Numbered from the stretch's first letter, positions 1 through 14,516 are shown. The stretch: 64,000 nucleotides of DNA from Brugia malayi (GCF_000002995.4 NW_025062479.1:712001-776000); one strand, 5' to 3'. Program-made: numbers and translations. The notes: generated by a model from the sequence alone, not told the origin.

Positions 1-2615
1 AATTGATCCACGAGATTGTCATCACATTTGTCACTAAAATACCTAACCACTAACTGAACACATTCATTATTCAAAATAGTTTCATTTTGCACATCGATCT
101 TCAAATCTGTTTGCTTAACTTTCCGATGTGCTTTTTCGTTGAAAATTTATCATAAAATTTTTATTTCTTTTTGTTAGCTGCAATCAACATTTCACTATTG
201 AATTCTACGAATTTCTGTGGCGGTTGTATCACTCATGTCTATAACTTGAATTCATTAAATATATATATTTTTTTTTTATTCAGAAATAGATTGGATAAGA
301 AAATATTTGAAATTCTTTTCTTTAAGGACTAACCTAACATTTCAAAACATCATTCCCGGGTTAATTTTGCTAATTAATCCATTGCATTCCATAAATGCTT
401 CAATACACTAACATAAAAATTTTCATTGTCCAGAATTCTCGAATGAGTATTGTTTTAATATAATTGTCTCCTCAGTTTTTCTGCATCTGATTTCCTAATT
501 ACGAAAACTTCTTTTGTTAATTATTACAGTCAGTCACTTATAATTTATTGTCAGTATATGCCCGAACCATCCCTTTTTTTACTTTAACTATATATATTCA
601 CGCTTAAATACGTCCAAACAGAATTTGATATTTTCCGGTCCTGTTACCTCATCGAGCGATATCTTTAGGATATTTTGGATTCGTTAATAATAGATTCATA
701 CTGTCAAAAACCTGTTTGATAAATTATATTACAGGAAATAGTTAAGTTACTAGCATCCTAATCGCTTCATTAAAACTAAAGTTTAATTATCTATGATCGT
801 TAATGTCTATTATCGGTATTTTCGTGGATTATCTTGCAAATATTACATAATTACCATTTTTTTTCCTTCTTTTTAGGATTAAATTAGTTAATTATAGGAG
901 AAATTGACTTTTTTTTTTTGCCTAATTTTTATACATTTACAAGAATGGATTGTAAATTATCACTAACCTTGCAATACTTTGCACCGTTTAAATTTCCATT
1001 TCTAATATTTGTGTTATGTGAAATTGAAGAAGGACACTGTTTGTTTGTCGTTGTAGTAGTGTGGTATGTTTGATTTTATCATGTCCTTCCTCCTTTTTCC
1101 TCCTTGTTCGGCCTCGAACCATCCTTCTATTTGATCATCTTCCTAACTTTTGGCCTCAATTTGTTCATTTTATTTGGAAAACGATACATATTCATTTGTT
1201 GATATACACAGCAAACGTTTCTACCTTCATTAAACATAGCAGTGTGATGATGGTTCCTTACTGATAAGCAATATTTATCACTATCGTGTTGATGTGTTTC
1301 GCCTCTTATGATTATATCCTTATCATTTCTAACCCTTCAGCAAACTTTCCATTACATTACTGTCGTCTATTCAGCTTAGTTAGTTGTTAGCTTTCAGTAA
1401 ATTTCATACAAAAATTTTCAAAAATTAGCAATTTAATATAAAAAATTTGTTATTTCAAGTTTTAACATATTATTTTTTTTTAAACTAATTGTTTATCTTT
1501 ATTTCATTTCAGTCTCATAAATTCTGCTGCATTTTTTTTTTTTTTTTCAATATTTTAAATATTGCCCCATTTCTTATGAAATTTAATGTCAGAAAACATA
1601 TGGAATGCAGTAAATACGAAGCTTAATGGATAGCATAATTTTAATTTTCATAGTACTTAATTATTTCCATCGATCATTTCGGTTTTTGATAACTTTCTCT
1701 TATTCAGAATTAATCGTCACAATATGGTTTTATTTTTAGATAGGAGGATTAAGTTATTGATGGATTTAGTAGTATATGTATTTCGAGAGAGAAGGAAAAA
1801 AGGAAGGATGAAGTTATGATTGAAAGCTGCGACATTTTGTCGAAACTCGTTTCAATCTTCTTTTTGCTTCCTTCTTTTTTTTTTTTTTTTTTTTTTCTTG
1901 TGTATAATTTAAATTAAAAATGAGAAATATGTATCTTTTAGCTGGTTTATTAAGTATCAAATTTGTTTGGACGACAAATTTCATTGAAATTTCTCCTCTT
2001 TTCTTCCCACTTTTTTGTTTTATTAATTTCAGGATTGATTTTCCCATTAAACTTAATAATTTATTTTGACTTACTTTTTCTCTCCTTTGCTTTTTAATTT
2101 CCGTTTTTTCTTTTTTTTGTTACTTACTCATTAACATTCGTCTTTTTTTTTCTTTCTTTTTCTATGCAAATACAGTGATGTTTGCAGAAATATCTGTCTT
2201 TTTCTCATCTGTACTTTACATCCATCTGTTTGAACCCATTGCATTTATAACTATTGAAATGTTTAATGGCTTTCAGCTCTTTGTTATTTAAATTAGATTT
2301 CAATTTATATTTCCATTTTCTCAATTCATACTTTTTTTTTTTTGGATAAATTTATTCAGTACTTCCCAATACTTCTAATTTTATCTCTTCATATTATTTA
2401 CATACTTTGCAAACATTCCATTCCTTACCTTTTGTCACAATTGTTGGTCCATTTTCATTTCTCATTTTGCTTTTATTTTCCCATAAAACGATTTCATTGA
2501 CATCTTTTACGTTTGAAACAGTAGGAATTGTTTTTAGTGACCAATGTTTTCGGCATTCAATTCAGTGTTTTTTTTTTGTTTCTTTGAATTTGAATTTAAT
2601 TTTCTACCTTTAAAG
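1..2615 (+). other. Non-coding stretch, probably an intron of the MAGI gene
   Basis: No convincing exon is visible on either strand. The stretch is very A+T rich with many poly-T runs. The first recognisable MAGI exon starts at 2616 in the middle of a codon, so at least one exon lies upstream; the guanylate-kinase domain that normally precedes the WW domains is not here. The short open frames here are low-complexity and have no splice context. Confidence 0.6.
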
Positions 2616-5600
2616 GACATTATTACGGAACACCAAAACCATTAGAGGATGATGAAATGGTAAGCGATGCAAAGGGACCGTTACCTCCCAACTGGGAGAT
2701 TGCATACTCTGATCAAGGCGAAAAATACTTTGTTGAGTAAGCTATTTGTTATAATTTCCAAAATTTAAACTCAACAGTGGTTTTTTTTTTTTTTATCAAT
2801 TGATATCCCATAATTTTGTTATATCTGAGCTCAAGCGATATCATTCCATTGGTTTTGCTTGTTTACCTATTTACAAGGAATTGTCACAAAAATTTGTGTG
2901 GATACTAGATTACTTTTTAGTCACAACACTGGCACAACACAGTGGGAAGATCCGAGGGATTTACCCGATGGTTGGGAAAAAGTGAATGATGGCATTTATG
3001 GGACATTTTATGTTGAGTAAGTTATCAAATTATTTGTTGTTTAGTGTCAATATATTGTGATAAATTTTATTATTATGCAAAGGATGATCAAGATGGAAGT
3101 TTATATTAACTATACCCCATGTAGTTTCAACAATTTGTTGGATATATTAAAATTTACTTATCTTTTATTTCATAACTTTCACTGAAACCCGAGGGGACAT
3201 TACAGTTGTTATCATCAAATTTTCTGGTAGGATTTCAAATTCACAACCCAAATTTTTCTTTTTTTTTTTTTTGGTAATAGAGCTTTTTTGTTAACAATTT
3301 ACTGAGAGCTGACAGCAGATTTAATGTTCAGTGTTAAAATTCACAGAAGTTCATTAATCTGTTGATGGCCGCTAAGTGGTACACGTCATTCATTTCACCA
3401 AGAATAAAATATACAAGTTTCATGATGTGATTTAGTTTTATTTGGTCATATGAAAAATTGGTATTATCTGATTCCGTTCCCGATCATACCCTTCATTCTT
3501 ATAATCCATTTCTCGACAGGACAATACGTTACAAGATCCTTCACCTTTTTCCCTCTTTTTTTTTGTTTTATTTTGTGATCATGTGTTATCTATTACGGGC
3601 TGAAGAGAAAGAAAATGGAAAAAAGTTGATTTTAACACCTTGATTTCACAAATTTGTCTGCAAAATTTCAATTAAAATTATCTTTTAATCGATTATTCAT
3701 TAACAGTTAAATTTGAAATTCGTTTCTCTTCCTGTCCTATCCCCCTTATTTTATTGATTTCAAAAAAAAAAAGAAAGAAAGAAAGAAATGCCTTTGTGCC
3801 ATCCATGCATACCCAATGCTTCATCCTTTATGCTTCAGGCTATAAGAATGTTTTTTAACCAAAGAAAAAAAAAAGTGAAAAATAAGTTCATACTTTATAG
3901 GCCTTCTATTTTTTTTTCTTTTTTTTTTAAAAAAAAAGTTTCCCATCGTCTTCTTCATCTCTCTTTCTTTATTAATGACAACTATTACTTCTCATAATTT
4001 ATGCTATAAAGTATATTCACTCAACCAGAGTGTGAAATTTCATAAATTTTTACAATAAACAGCATGGGAAGATAGATATTTTGGATTTTTTGTGAGGAAC
4101 ACTGTCACATATGTGTGAATATTATGGCTAATTTGTTTGATCAAATTATCTTCTACAGGTGATATGTCTCTAATATTTACTTGGAATGATGATATTCCTT
4201 TCTTTATTCTAAACCGAATCCTCTAATCTGTTGGAAGTAAGATTCAGCATTTCTAAATTGCTTAAATTGCTTACCTATAGATAATTGTAATATTAGATGA
4301 AGTGATATATCTAAAATCATTTCCCACCAACTGTTATCACTGCTATTGACATGCAAAAATGCACAAAAGATAGTAAATTAGATATTGTAGGTATAAATAA
4401 TTCATTACGGATTTATTGCCATAAATATTGAATTCATATTTTGTAGCAATTATTTTAGTCACGTGAACAAGCGTACTCAATACGAACGTCCATCCAGTTC
4501 ATCATTACAAAAGGTGACAGATGTGGTACCTCCATCACATTCCTATGCATATGTTAATAATCATGATGCAAGTAGTAGTAGTACAAAAACTCTTCTAACT
4601 AATGATGGTACAGGATCCAGGCGACATTCAATTCTTTACAGCAATCATTCATCACCATCTCATACTGCTGGATCTGTTTATAGTTTCACAAGGTATTCAC
4701 TAATATGATTTTTTTTCATCAAATGTTGTAGAATTGAATTAATTAATTTAATCAAGTTATATCAAAATTTATATGTTAAATTATGATTTGGTAAAATGAT
4801 TCAAACTTAAATAAAAATAAATGTTTATTGATTTCAAAGGGATCCATCTCAACTTCGTGGTGAACTTATAACAACACGTATTGTTAAAGGACCGAAAGGA
4901 CTTGGCTTTACATTAATCGGTAATGACGGTAGTTCATTGCAGGATGAATTTTTGCAGGTTTCTAGCTTTGCTAATTTCTAAATTAATACCCATCTTTTCG
5001 TCAAATTTAAAGACAATTTATAGATATAATTACAATTTTAACTTACTACAATAATTTTTCCACTTGGGAAAAATAAAAATATGAATAGAAATATTCATTT
5101 CTTCCGTCTTTGTTTTCAGATCAAAAATGTTATTCCTGGTGGACCGGCTCATCGAGACGGTATCTTGCAGATGGGTGACGTCCTCGTATATGTTAACAGT
5201 GAATGCGTGTTGGGCGCATCACAAGCTCATGCTTGTTTAATATTTCAGTCAATTGCTGTTGGTGAACTCGTAACATTACAAATTTGCCGTGGTTATCCAT
5301 TACTTTTCGATCCTACAAATAAGGTTTTTTTTTTTTTTTTTTTTTTTTTCTTCTCCCTTCTCTTTCTTTCACTTTTTATTATAAAATTGCTAAAGATTAT
5401 GATTAAAATTATGAAATTTTTGTAGTGAGAATTTTTTCACTCAGCAATTTATGAATTAATGAACTTTTCAACTGTAAACAAATCTTTTTTTTTCCTCAGA
5501 TTGTTACTGAGAATGCATATGTCACACGATCAGATGACGTCAAAGAAATTATTATCAATAAGGTTATCTATTTATTTTTTTTTTATTTATTTATGAATTA

Positions 5601-8600
5601 TATATTCATCATTGCATATGAATCCAAAAAGTAGACATTTCCAGAATTGATTTTCGAATATTCTAGAAAATTCTCTCGAAAAGTTTTCTATTTTAGGGTA
5701 GTGATGGTTTCGGATTCACAATTTTCGAAAGTATCCAGGGACAACGAGTGAAAAAAATCTTATATCCGGAAAGATGTGAGAATTTGTTGGAAGGTGATAC
5801 TCTTTTGGAGATGCGAACCACATATCCCCGTGGAAATTCGAGCTGTCCAGTGGGTGAGGAGCGTGTTACTAATTTCCGAGGAATGCCACATCATGAATTA
5901 GTTTCTATTCTAAGGGATTGTCCTGTTGGATTCTGGGCCAAACTGATTGTAAGGCGAAATTCACCGAAGCACAGGTAAAAATCATTTGCATGCTAATTGC
6001 AAAAATTGCTGTGTTGATACTGTTGTATTGAGAAAAAAAAAAAAGCGAAACAAATCTTGCTAAAAGATACTTCATATTTCAGTTGACTGGTGAAATTACA
6101 CTAAAGCGTTTAATTTTAAACATAGAACTTGATAGGATTTTAAGGACCTAAAATTATGCTATCTTTTTAAATGTTTTTATCAGTTTCAATTTTTTTCTTC
6201 ATTTCTGTCGTTTAATTATCATAATTTGGTATTCATATATTTTTCAGATCACGTACTCCGTCAGCTGCATTTCGTTACGGTGAGCATAGGCCTAGTCCAG
6301 CTCCAACATTGGTACCACGGTCGAAAACTCCAGCACCACATCCTCCACGACCTACTAAAACCTATCCTCATACTTCTGTACTACAACCTGCAACTAGTCA
6401 GAACCTAGCCATCGCAAACGGTACAATAGTAAATGCCCATGGGTCCGGAAACACTATTCCAAGGGTAATGGTGAATTACTTTACATTTAGCCTCTTGTCG
6501 TATTATACTAAAAGCTTCTCTATTATGTTTCCAACTAGCTAGTTACGTATAATATACATGTCGGAATATTTTCTATGTTTGATTTCTGCAGTTTAAATAT
6601 TTAGATAAGTAGCTGAGATGTTTACTTAAGTAAGTTCTGTACTCATTGATGCTTCCTATAAAAGTAAGCAAAAGCTTTGCATATTTTAGCAGCATGAACG
6701 GCGTCCAAATGACGATATTTATGAGAATTTTTCGAATCTTCGACCTTCATCGACAAGTTTGGGATTCTCGACACCTAACTACATGCCAATGGCGGCTTTT
6801 GCAAAATCGAGTGTTGAAATGGTGACAGTTAATCTAATCAGAAAGCCAAATGGATTTGGTTTTCGGGTCGTCGGTGGAACTGAAGTAAATTTTCAAAAGT
6901 TACTATTCATTGAAAACTTCTTTAATACTGATTTATTATCGTTAATTCTGGATTATTTTAGGAAGGGACAAGCATTACAGTTGGTCAAGTGGTACCTGGA
7001 GGTGCTGCAGCAGAGGATGGTCGCTTACATCAAGGAGATGAAATTATTGAAATCAGTGGTAAGAATGTTGAAGGTGAAAGTCATGCAATGGCTGTACAGC
7101 TAATGCAAAAAGCAGCTGCTAGTGGACATGTCAAATTAGTTGTTCGTCGTCCTAAAACTGGAGGTCAATTTTTCATGGTGCTTTTTCATAATGCATATAC
7201 ATCTTTATGTTTTAGTAGTTTCCGTACAGATGTTCAGGATGTTGAATTTTGTTTGCTTTTTAGATTTATCACGTTCAACCTCTGCTCCAGTTAATCAGTT
7301 GAATGCAATGTATACCATGTATGATGTTATACTAAATCGAAATCATGGGGACAGTTTCGGTTTTGTTATCATATCTTCTTTCAACAACAACGGAAGTACT
7401 ATCGGTTCGTCTAATTTTGTTTATCTTTTTTTTTTTTTTGGATTCAAAATGTAAAAATTGGTAATGAAAGAAGGTACAATGAATTTATTTTTGTTTGCTT
7501 TACAATATGTAATTTATTAATGCATTTGACACTGGTTGTCAAAAAAAAAAAAAAAAAAAAAAAAAAGAAAGAAAGAAAAAAAGTGGTAATTGTTGACTTA
7601 AATAAATAAATAAACTGGCTGGAAATGCAAAAGAAAAATCACATTAATTAACATTTGCATTGTCGCTATTAATTTATTATAAAGTTATAGGAAGGATAGT
7701 GGAAGGTTCACCAGCAGCTCTTTGTGGACAGTTGCACATCGGCGACCGAGTAGTAGCCGTTAATGGTATTGACATTACCAAGTTACCCCATAATGATATT
7801 GTTACGCTAATTAAAAAATCCGGTTTATCAGTAAGGCTGACAATATTGCCTTCATCATCAAACTGTCCCCTAGGTATGAATTGTTACCACGCTAACATTT
7901 TATTATTTAAGCACTAATGAATGACGTGAGTCTCTTTCGAAGACTTGCGATGTAAACAGTCTTCAGAAAGTGTCCTTCAAGAGCCTTATCCGTTACTCAT
8001 TTCCTGCCTTGGCAAATTCAGTCATAAGTTACTTTATATATATTATAGGTTGAGTGTACCATTTAAAGTGATCACTCATGCTTTCTAGAAATGTTTGTTT
8101 TTATTAGGAATAAATTCTGAAATCGAGATGTAGAGATCATTTTTTTTTGCTTTTATTTTATCTTTTTATCTTTTCCTTCCTTTATTTCATTGCTTTCATT
8201 TATTTATTTTTTCAAGGTTCTGCAACATCCTATTATTCAACTTCTCATATTGCACCAATTAATATTTATGGACATTCTTCCCATCCTTCCTGTCAAACAA
8301 ATCAGCTTGGTCCATCACCTAATCAATCATTTGATGCTCCTCAGTACAGATATCCGGCTGGAAACGGTTACATCACCAGAATATCGCCGATACCTCCAGA
8401 AATGGTTCGTTCATTTGTTCTTTGCTTTTGTTAATTTAATTTAAGATCGAGTCGAAAGATAGCTGTTTCTTTTAAAAAAGCTGTTTCTACATTATTTCTT
8501 ATATTCTTTAGTACCTTTTTTTTTTTAATGATATGGTTCTGCATTGTTCGTATCTTTTTTATCAAAAATTGATTTTTTAACTGACGCGAACTTTTACGCA

Positions 8601-10626
8601 TACTAACAATTGTTACCTTTACTTCAGTGATTATTAACTTTTTTTTTTTGTCAATTACCGACTGCTTGTTTTTTTCTGCGCCAATTGAATTGACTCTTTG
8701 TAGCCTGAAATTTGGCACTTATGATTTTCATTTCTCAAAATATTTCATCAGAACTAAGTAAAAAGATCTAAAAAAGAGTATGCTGTAACCATGAAGTTAT
8801 GAATTGATAAAAAATTGCTACTGTTGGTATTATTTGTGAATTTTTTCGTGGGCTCACTGTAAAGATTTTAATTGATAGACTACCTAAAATTAACCTTATT
8901 GTGGTGGAAGAAATTGATAACAACATTAACTTTTCATGTCCAGACTAGTAGATCACTTTGTGATATTTCTCGTCACATTAATTTCCTACTTATTTTTGCG
9001 TTCCAAATAATCTGAAATGCTATAGTCTTCCTTGGGATAAACAGACTACGGAAATGTTGAATAATCAATGTAAGAAACTTGATTCCACGTTACTTTTTTG
9101 TTCGCATATGTGTTCATATCCGGAACAATTGTTTGCATTCGTGTGGATGACGGCAATAGCTGTCGTTATAAATACGCATGTTAAGTAGTTTAATTGTGGA
9201 TTATTTCTGGCCTGTTTTATAAAAATTAAAAAAGAAAAGCAAAAGTTCTAACAGTTTGCTTGGTGTTGTAGCAGTCGAGTTGTGAGTCATTACTTCAAGA
9301 TCTGTGGAATATATCATGCATTGATCGGTATTCTGAATTTAGCGATTACGACGCCATAACCATCTCATCATCGCCCACTGCAATGTCATCCGTATCCCTA
9401 CGGTTGGTGTATGTGATTGTGTTCTTCGTGTTGCATTTCGTGTTGCATGCACTACTTCTGCACTCATCCTGTAGCTGTAATGCATTGTACACATTGACAT
9501 GCTGATGCATTCTTCTTACAACTGTAATATACTGGATAAATAGAAGGCATAAGTAACAGAAATATTAAAACTATAAGGAATGCAGAATCAAGTCTATATT
9601 TTGATGCTTTTATAAGAAGCATTGTTAGTAATTCGCTACATTTTTGATGAAATACGAAGGTTCAAATGTCATTAAATACTAAACTAGTAGAAATTCAGAA
9701 GTGAAAAATTTAAAGTTTTTGAATAACGAATGACTGATGTACACATACGTTTTTATACACGCAGATGAGTTCTTTATGAAGAAAGAATTATTAGTCTTTT
9801 CCTTTAATCATTCTTAATTTATTGAAATCTTGGAATCTGCCTTAGATTCTTCGTCAAATGCTTCCTTTTTAAACTATGTTTTCTCAACCGGAATTTCTAC
9901 AAAGCTTTTGATTTGTTACTTCCCTGATATTTTTCATCGTTCGCAGTTCCTGAAAATTTCTTGTACTTTATTATTGATATTGTTTTTTTCTTTTTTTTCC
10001 CGAAGAATTAGTTCAGTATAGCATTTGAAGCACTAGGTTATTGACTAAAATAAGATAAACTGGCTGACACTGTGGACATTTTTCTCAATGTCAATTAAAA
10101 CGGTTATGTCAAACTTGAAGTGACACGACAATGATGGATATTCTGATGAAATAAATGTGGAGACGTTCGAGTGTGCTTTTAAGAGAACTTAGAACTTGAC
10201 ATATAAGCTAAAGTATTTAAAGATGTCAACACAAACATAATGTTTTTTTTTTTTTTTTAAATCCAACTGCTACCACCACCTGAACAATTTGTGTCATTTG
10301 CTTGAACGTTTTTTATTTTTTTTTAGTAAAAAAATTTCAAATTTCTATTTCAGGAACAAACACTTATAAATGTAGAATTGAATCGTGGACCGAAAGGTTT
10401 CGGTTTTTCAATTCGAGGTGGACAGGAGTTTGACTCGATGCCATTGTTCGTCTTGCGAATTGCAGAAGATGGACCGGCAGCTTTAGATGGTCGTTTAAAG
10501 GTTGGCGATCAACTGATGGAAATTAATGGACAGTCAACACGTAGTATGACCCATAGCAATGCAATCCAAATCATCAAACAATATCCTAATGTTAGATTAT
10601 TGGTTAGGAGACCAAAAGGTTTCTGA
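2616..10626 (+). CDS. magi-1: MAGI-type membrane-associated guanylate kinase scaffold, 3' part (2 WW + 5 PDZ)
   Basis: A multi-domain scaffold of cell junctions; family members bind receptor and adhesion-protein C-termini through PDZ domains. Exons: 2616-2736, 2921-3016, 4459-4692, 4840-4957, 5120-5323, 5500-5562, 5697-5974, 6248-6464, 6690-6884, 6962-7163, 7264-7404, 7691-7873, 8217-8404, 9272-9406, 10354-10626. These give one open frame of about 882 residues. The start carries GHYYGTPKP, the family signature just after the guanylate-kinase domain. WW1 (LPPNWEIAY...TTQWEDP) is split by an intron; WW2 (LPDGWEKV...RTQYERP) lacks its second Trp, as is usual for MAGI WW2. Five PDZ domains follow, with carboxylate loops GLGF, GFGF, GFGF, SFGF and GFGF, at about residues 155-255, 260-370, 470-575, 590-690 and 790-880. 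A Pro-rich linker (6248-6464) lies between PDZ2 and PDZ3. The stop follows PDZ5 directly (RRPKGF). The 5' end lies outside the window. Confidence 0.9.
9272..9406 (+). other. Probable Ser-rich cassette exon between MAGI PDZ4 and PDZ5
   Basis: A 135-base exon (45 codons, phase 0 at both ends) lies inside an otherwise 1.95-kb intron. It follows a TTGTAG acceptor, ends at TTG|GTGTAT, and is open in the frame that links 8404 to 10354. It encodes a Ser/Asp-rich linker ([19 protein letters not shown]). Because both phases are 0 it can be skipped without a frameshift. A competing donor three bases upstream (CG|GTTGGT) would break the frame. Confidence 0.6.
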
Positions 10627-10880
10627 TTTCTTTTTTTTTTTTTTTTTTGCGAATTGTTTTATTTGTTGCTATATTAATATTTTGGGTAATATATGTCGTT
10701 TATTTTCTCTCTCAATATGTGTATTGTTTATGATAACATTTGGAAATTCTAGTAATTTCTCTGAATTCCGGATGAATTATCAAAATCCACTTATTTGACA
10801 TTTTGGATAAAATCAGACACTAATAGCTTGTTTACCTGCGCCGCATTGTAGTGATTAGATTTTAGTTTGATGATGTTTAA

Positions 10881-10886
10881 AATAAA
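10881..10886 (+). terminator. Candidate poly(A) signal of MAGI
   Basis: An AATAAA hexamer 255 bases after the MAGI stop codon, on the coding strand. Confidence 0.4.
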
Positions 10887-12205
10887 TGTCTTATTTACTA
10901 TACTGATAACTTCTTTGATGCTATTATTGTTGTTTTATGTATTCATATCACTTTTGTGATAACTGTGTGTATCTTTTGTAATTAAAGAAAGAAAAGAAAA
11001 AAGGAAATGTCATTTTTATGCATATATATTCTGTGTTTGTAATGTCTTGCTTTTGCTGTACACAGTTTTTGCTATTAAATTTGTGTTAAATTGGAAGTCT
11101 TCCATTTCAATAATTATTGCCTCAGTTACGTTTAGCTATTTGCTTTAAAAAAAGTTCCATTTCATAAAAATGGAGTGGAATTCTCTCGTTTATATATATA
11201 TACATACGTATACATAAATATCATTTGCTTTCTTTCGTTTTTAGATCTCATTTTGTACATTTCGAATGTTGAACTTCTGAATGCTTTGAAATTGAAATTG
11301 CCTTTTTAAAATTAAATTGAAACTAACAATGATATCTTAATTTCATACAGAATTTTGCATTCCAGTTCATAGAGAAAGTTTTTTTTTTTTTTTATCAATT
11401 CTTTCGGTCGTAACTTACGTGGATTCATTTTTAAATATATCTTTACTAGATTTCCAAAGTGTTGTAAGAAAAGTTTTTGATGATAAATCGATTCCATTCA
11501 TTTCTGTTTTTTCTTTTCGCAACATTTTGCATGGTTGCAGTAGTATGATTGGATCGGTAAATTTCAAATATGAACAATATTGCTTTCTGGTAATATGGTG
11601 ACATTCATTTACTCTGCTATAAATGCAAGATGAAAAAATTATTTCATTAAGGTAAGAATGGACATACATATCTTTTGTGATAAAGTATAAACCAATATTA
11701 TAAAAGAGGATACCCGTGATTGGTACTTAGTGCAAATTTGATAGGCTTTTGGGTAAGGATGCAATTTTCCAAATGAAAATTCATCAATAGGACTAATTTG
11801 ATAGTTCAGTTCAAATTCATAGTGATAGGACGAATGGTCAAAACACTTCACCGTAAATTGTTTGTCAAATGCTTAGCTTGATTAGCGCTTTATTCCATCT
11901 CTTCTGGTGTTGTTCTACGCTGATGTACTCTCATTTAAGATTTTGCTTATTGTTTATTAAATTTGGAATGGTGGAAATGATTTCCGGATTGTGTTCCGAT
12001 TAATTTGTCAACATTTTAAATCAGCTAGATTACCTCAAAAATATATATGCGGTATGTAACTCCACTTTTTTTCCTTTTTTAAAAGAGTGATAACTCCGAT
12101 TTTCCGCACCGTTTCACTCGGAATTCAAATGTATGATTCATGCTTCTAAATTCTTCGCCAGCTTATTGCTGAATGAAAGGATATCATAAGTTTTCTGGAA
12201 ACTCA

Positions 12206-12985
12206 AGTAAATAAAATTAATTAAATAAAAGAGATAAATGAATAAACAAATAAATAATATGTTGCAAAATAAATAAGATAAAAAAATAAAGTAAACGAAT
12301 AAATAAATAATGAAAGAATAAATATATAAGATACATGAAATATGCTACATAGATTAAATACATAACAAATAAATTAAAATAAATAAATAAGTTAATTAAT
12401 TAATTGAATCAAGTGAATGAATAAACAAGTAAGCATGCAAAAAATTATTTGTTACTTAATAAACAAATAATGCATATTAATTAATCAAACAATACATGTT
12501 TAATAATTGTGGCTTATTATTTAATTGCTTGTTAATTTATTATTTATAAATAAAAAATAAAATTTAATAATAAATAAATAAATAGGTGGGTGGCAAATAA
12601 ATAAATAAATGACTTAATAAATAATAGTAAATAAGTAACTAAATGATTAAAAAATGATAAATAAATAATAAATAGATAAAAACTAAATAAATGAGCAAAT
12701 ATGTGTAAAAAGCCGAAATTATATATATATAATATGTAAATAATAAATGAATCAATAAATTAATGATTAATTGTAAATAAATGTAATTATAAATAAGTAA
12801 AATAAATATAATAAATCATAAATAGAGGTAATAAGTAAAAAGTAAATTTTAAATAAACAAATGAATAAACCAATAAATGAATAAATAATAAATAAATAAT
12901 CAAATATATAAATGAATGTTTAAAAAAATAATTTGACAAGCAATGATCAATTAATAATATATAAGTAAATGATAAATAAATATGT
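12206..12985. repeat. Degenerate (TAAA)n-type low-complexity array
   Basis: About 780 bases composed almost wholly of AATA, TAAA and TAAT words (aaataaataaat, ttaattaatt, caaataaa) with scattered substitutions. It reads as a decayed tetranucleotide microsatellite rather than a coding sequence; the 74-codon open frame on the minus strand is a by-product of this composition. Confidence 0.85.
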
Positions 12986-14516
12986 CTTAGAAATTCCCGT
13001 GGTTTTTTCATTTATCTTCGAATTTTTGAGAGTAGTTTATTGGTTTGCATGACTTCATTCCTTTTTTTTTTTTTTAATTTATCGTTTGAAGGCTTTAAAT
13101 TTTGATGGAATATGGCAGGAAAATGAGGAGTGACAGGAAAAAACAACATCGATTACAGTCAACAAACGATTTCAATTCAAGAAAGGTATGACACATCCTA
13201 GTCAACGGTGAGAGTTGTCTTGGAAACGGATTTTACTGGAACAGCTTCTAAGAGATGAATGAAAATGAACCGATTGTAAAATGTAAAAAGAAAATTGGTT
13301 TTTGTTGCTTCTCATCATCTGTGTCATTATTTTATTTCATTATAATTTAATAATTTTATTAAATAAAAAAAAAAAAAAATCAAATAAAAAATACAATGAA
13401 TGCATTTCAATCACAAACAATAATCCATTAATCGAATTATCAACCATTTTTTTTTTTTTTTTGTTGTTGAAACAAATTTCTATCATTTTAATTTTTTTTT
13501 AAAAAAAAAATAACCAACTGTTTCATTCAAGCTAGATCTAAATTTCGTATTTTACTATTATACTTATTCAAAGTTGTAGTAATGAAAGTCCTTCTACTAA
13601 AATGTATAATGAGAAAATTTTTGTTATGATAATAATATGCATGATGGATTAAATCTTGTAATTAATGAATTTCTATTGCTTGGGCATTTATTACTACTAA
13701 TCGTCAAACAACTAACTATTACTAATCTTCCAAAATTTATTCTACACACTATCCGAATGCATCATCGAATTTCTCAAATATCATTTTCATAACAGACATA
13801 GTTCATAGTAAATTATTGAAATAATCTCTGTTCTCATACATTGTCCACTACATTCAATTGTAGCATTCAACAAGCAAAGAAATCATTAATTATCTCTTGT
13901 GAGTCATAAAAATGGCGACGATGGAAGAGGTAAAAATGCAAAATGTGCAATCGAGAAATTTATTTGTCTTCTAGTCGAGACATTCTGCTTATAGGATCGA
14001 TGCTATCCGTTGGTTTCAATAATGATAATTCAATGAAATACATCCAGGTGAATTATCAATTGTGATAATGTAATTGTGACCGTTATATTCCGAATATTAG
14101 AAGCAATATTACGTCTTCACAGTCCTATTTTCATCTATGTAATAATCGATGGTTGCTTTATAGTAATAATAGAAAAGTGAGATATAACAAGAGGCTGAAC
14201 CTTTTCTTTGGTCAAGCATCATTTCGGTTCACTTCCGCTTGGTCCAGTCTCGACCATTACTGACACGCCCAAAAGTGAACTCTACCCATCTCACTCTTTC
14301 ATTCTTTCCCTTTTCAATATTCATTATTTTATTGTCCCGTTTGGTGCTCTGTTAAAATCGGTCACTTATTTTACTCACTAATTATATTTCAAATTTTACT
14401 CAACTAAAATTGTTTTATTCCCACATTCTGCAGTAATTTCACCAACAATGTGCAATACAAATGATTCGCTAAAATTTGATGTAGCAATGTAATAGTTTGA
14501 AAAACTAAACTTGCAA

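Noticed and set aside
12787..13011. 74-codon minus-strand frame resembling a membrane protein
   Set aside because: It is the translation of the TAAA-type low-complexity array.
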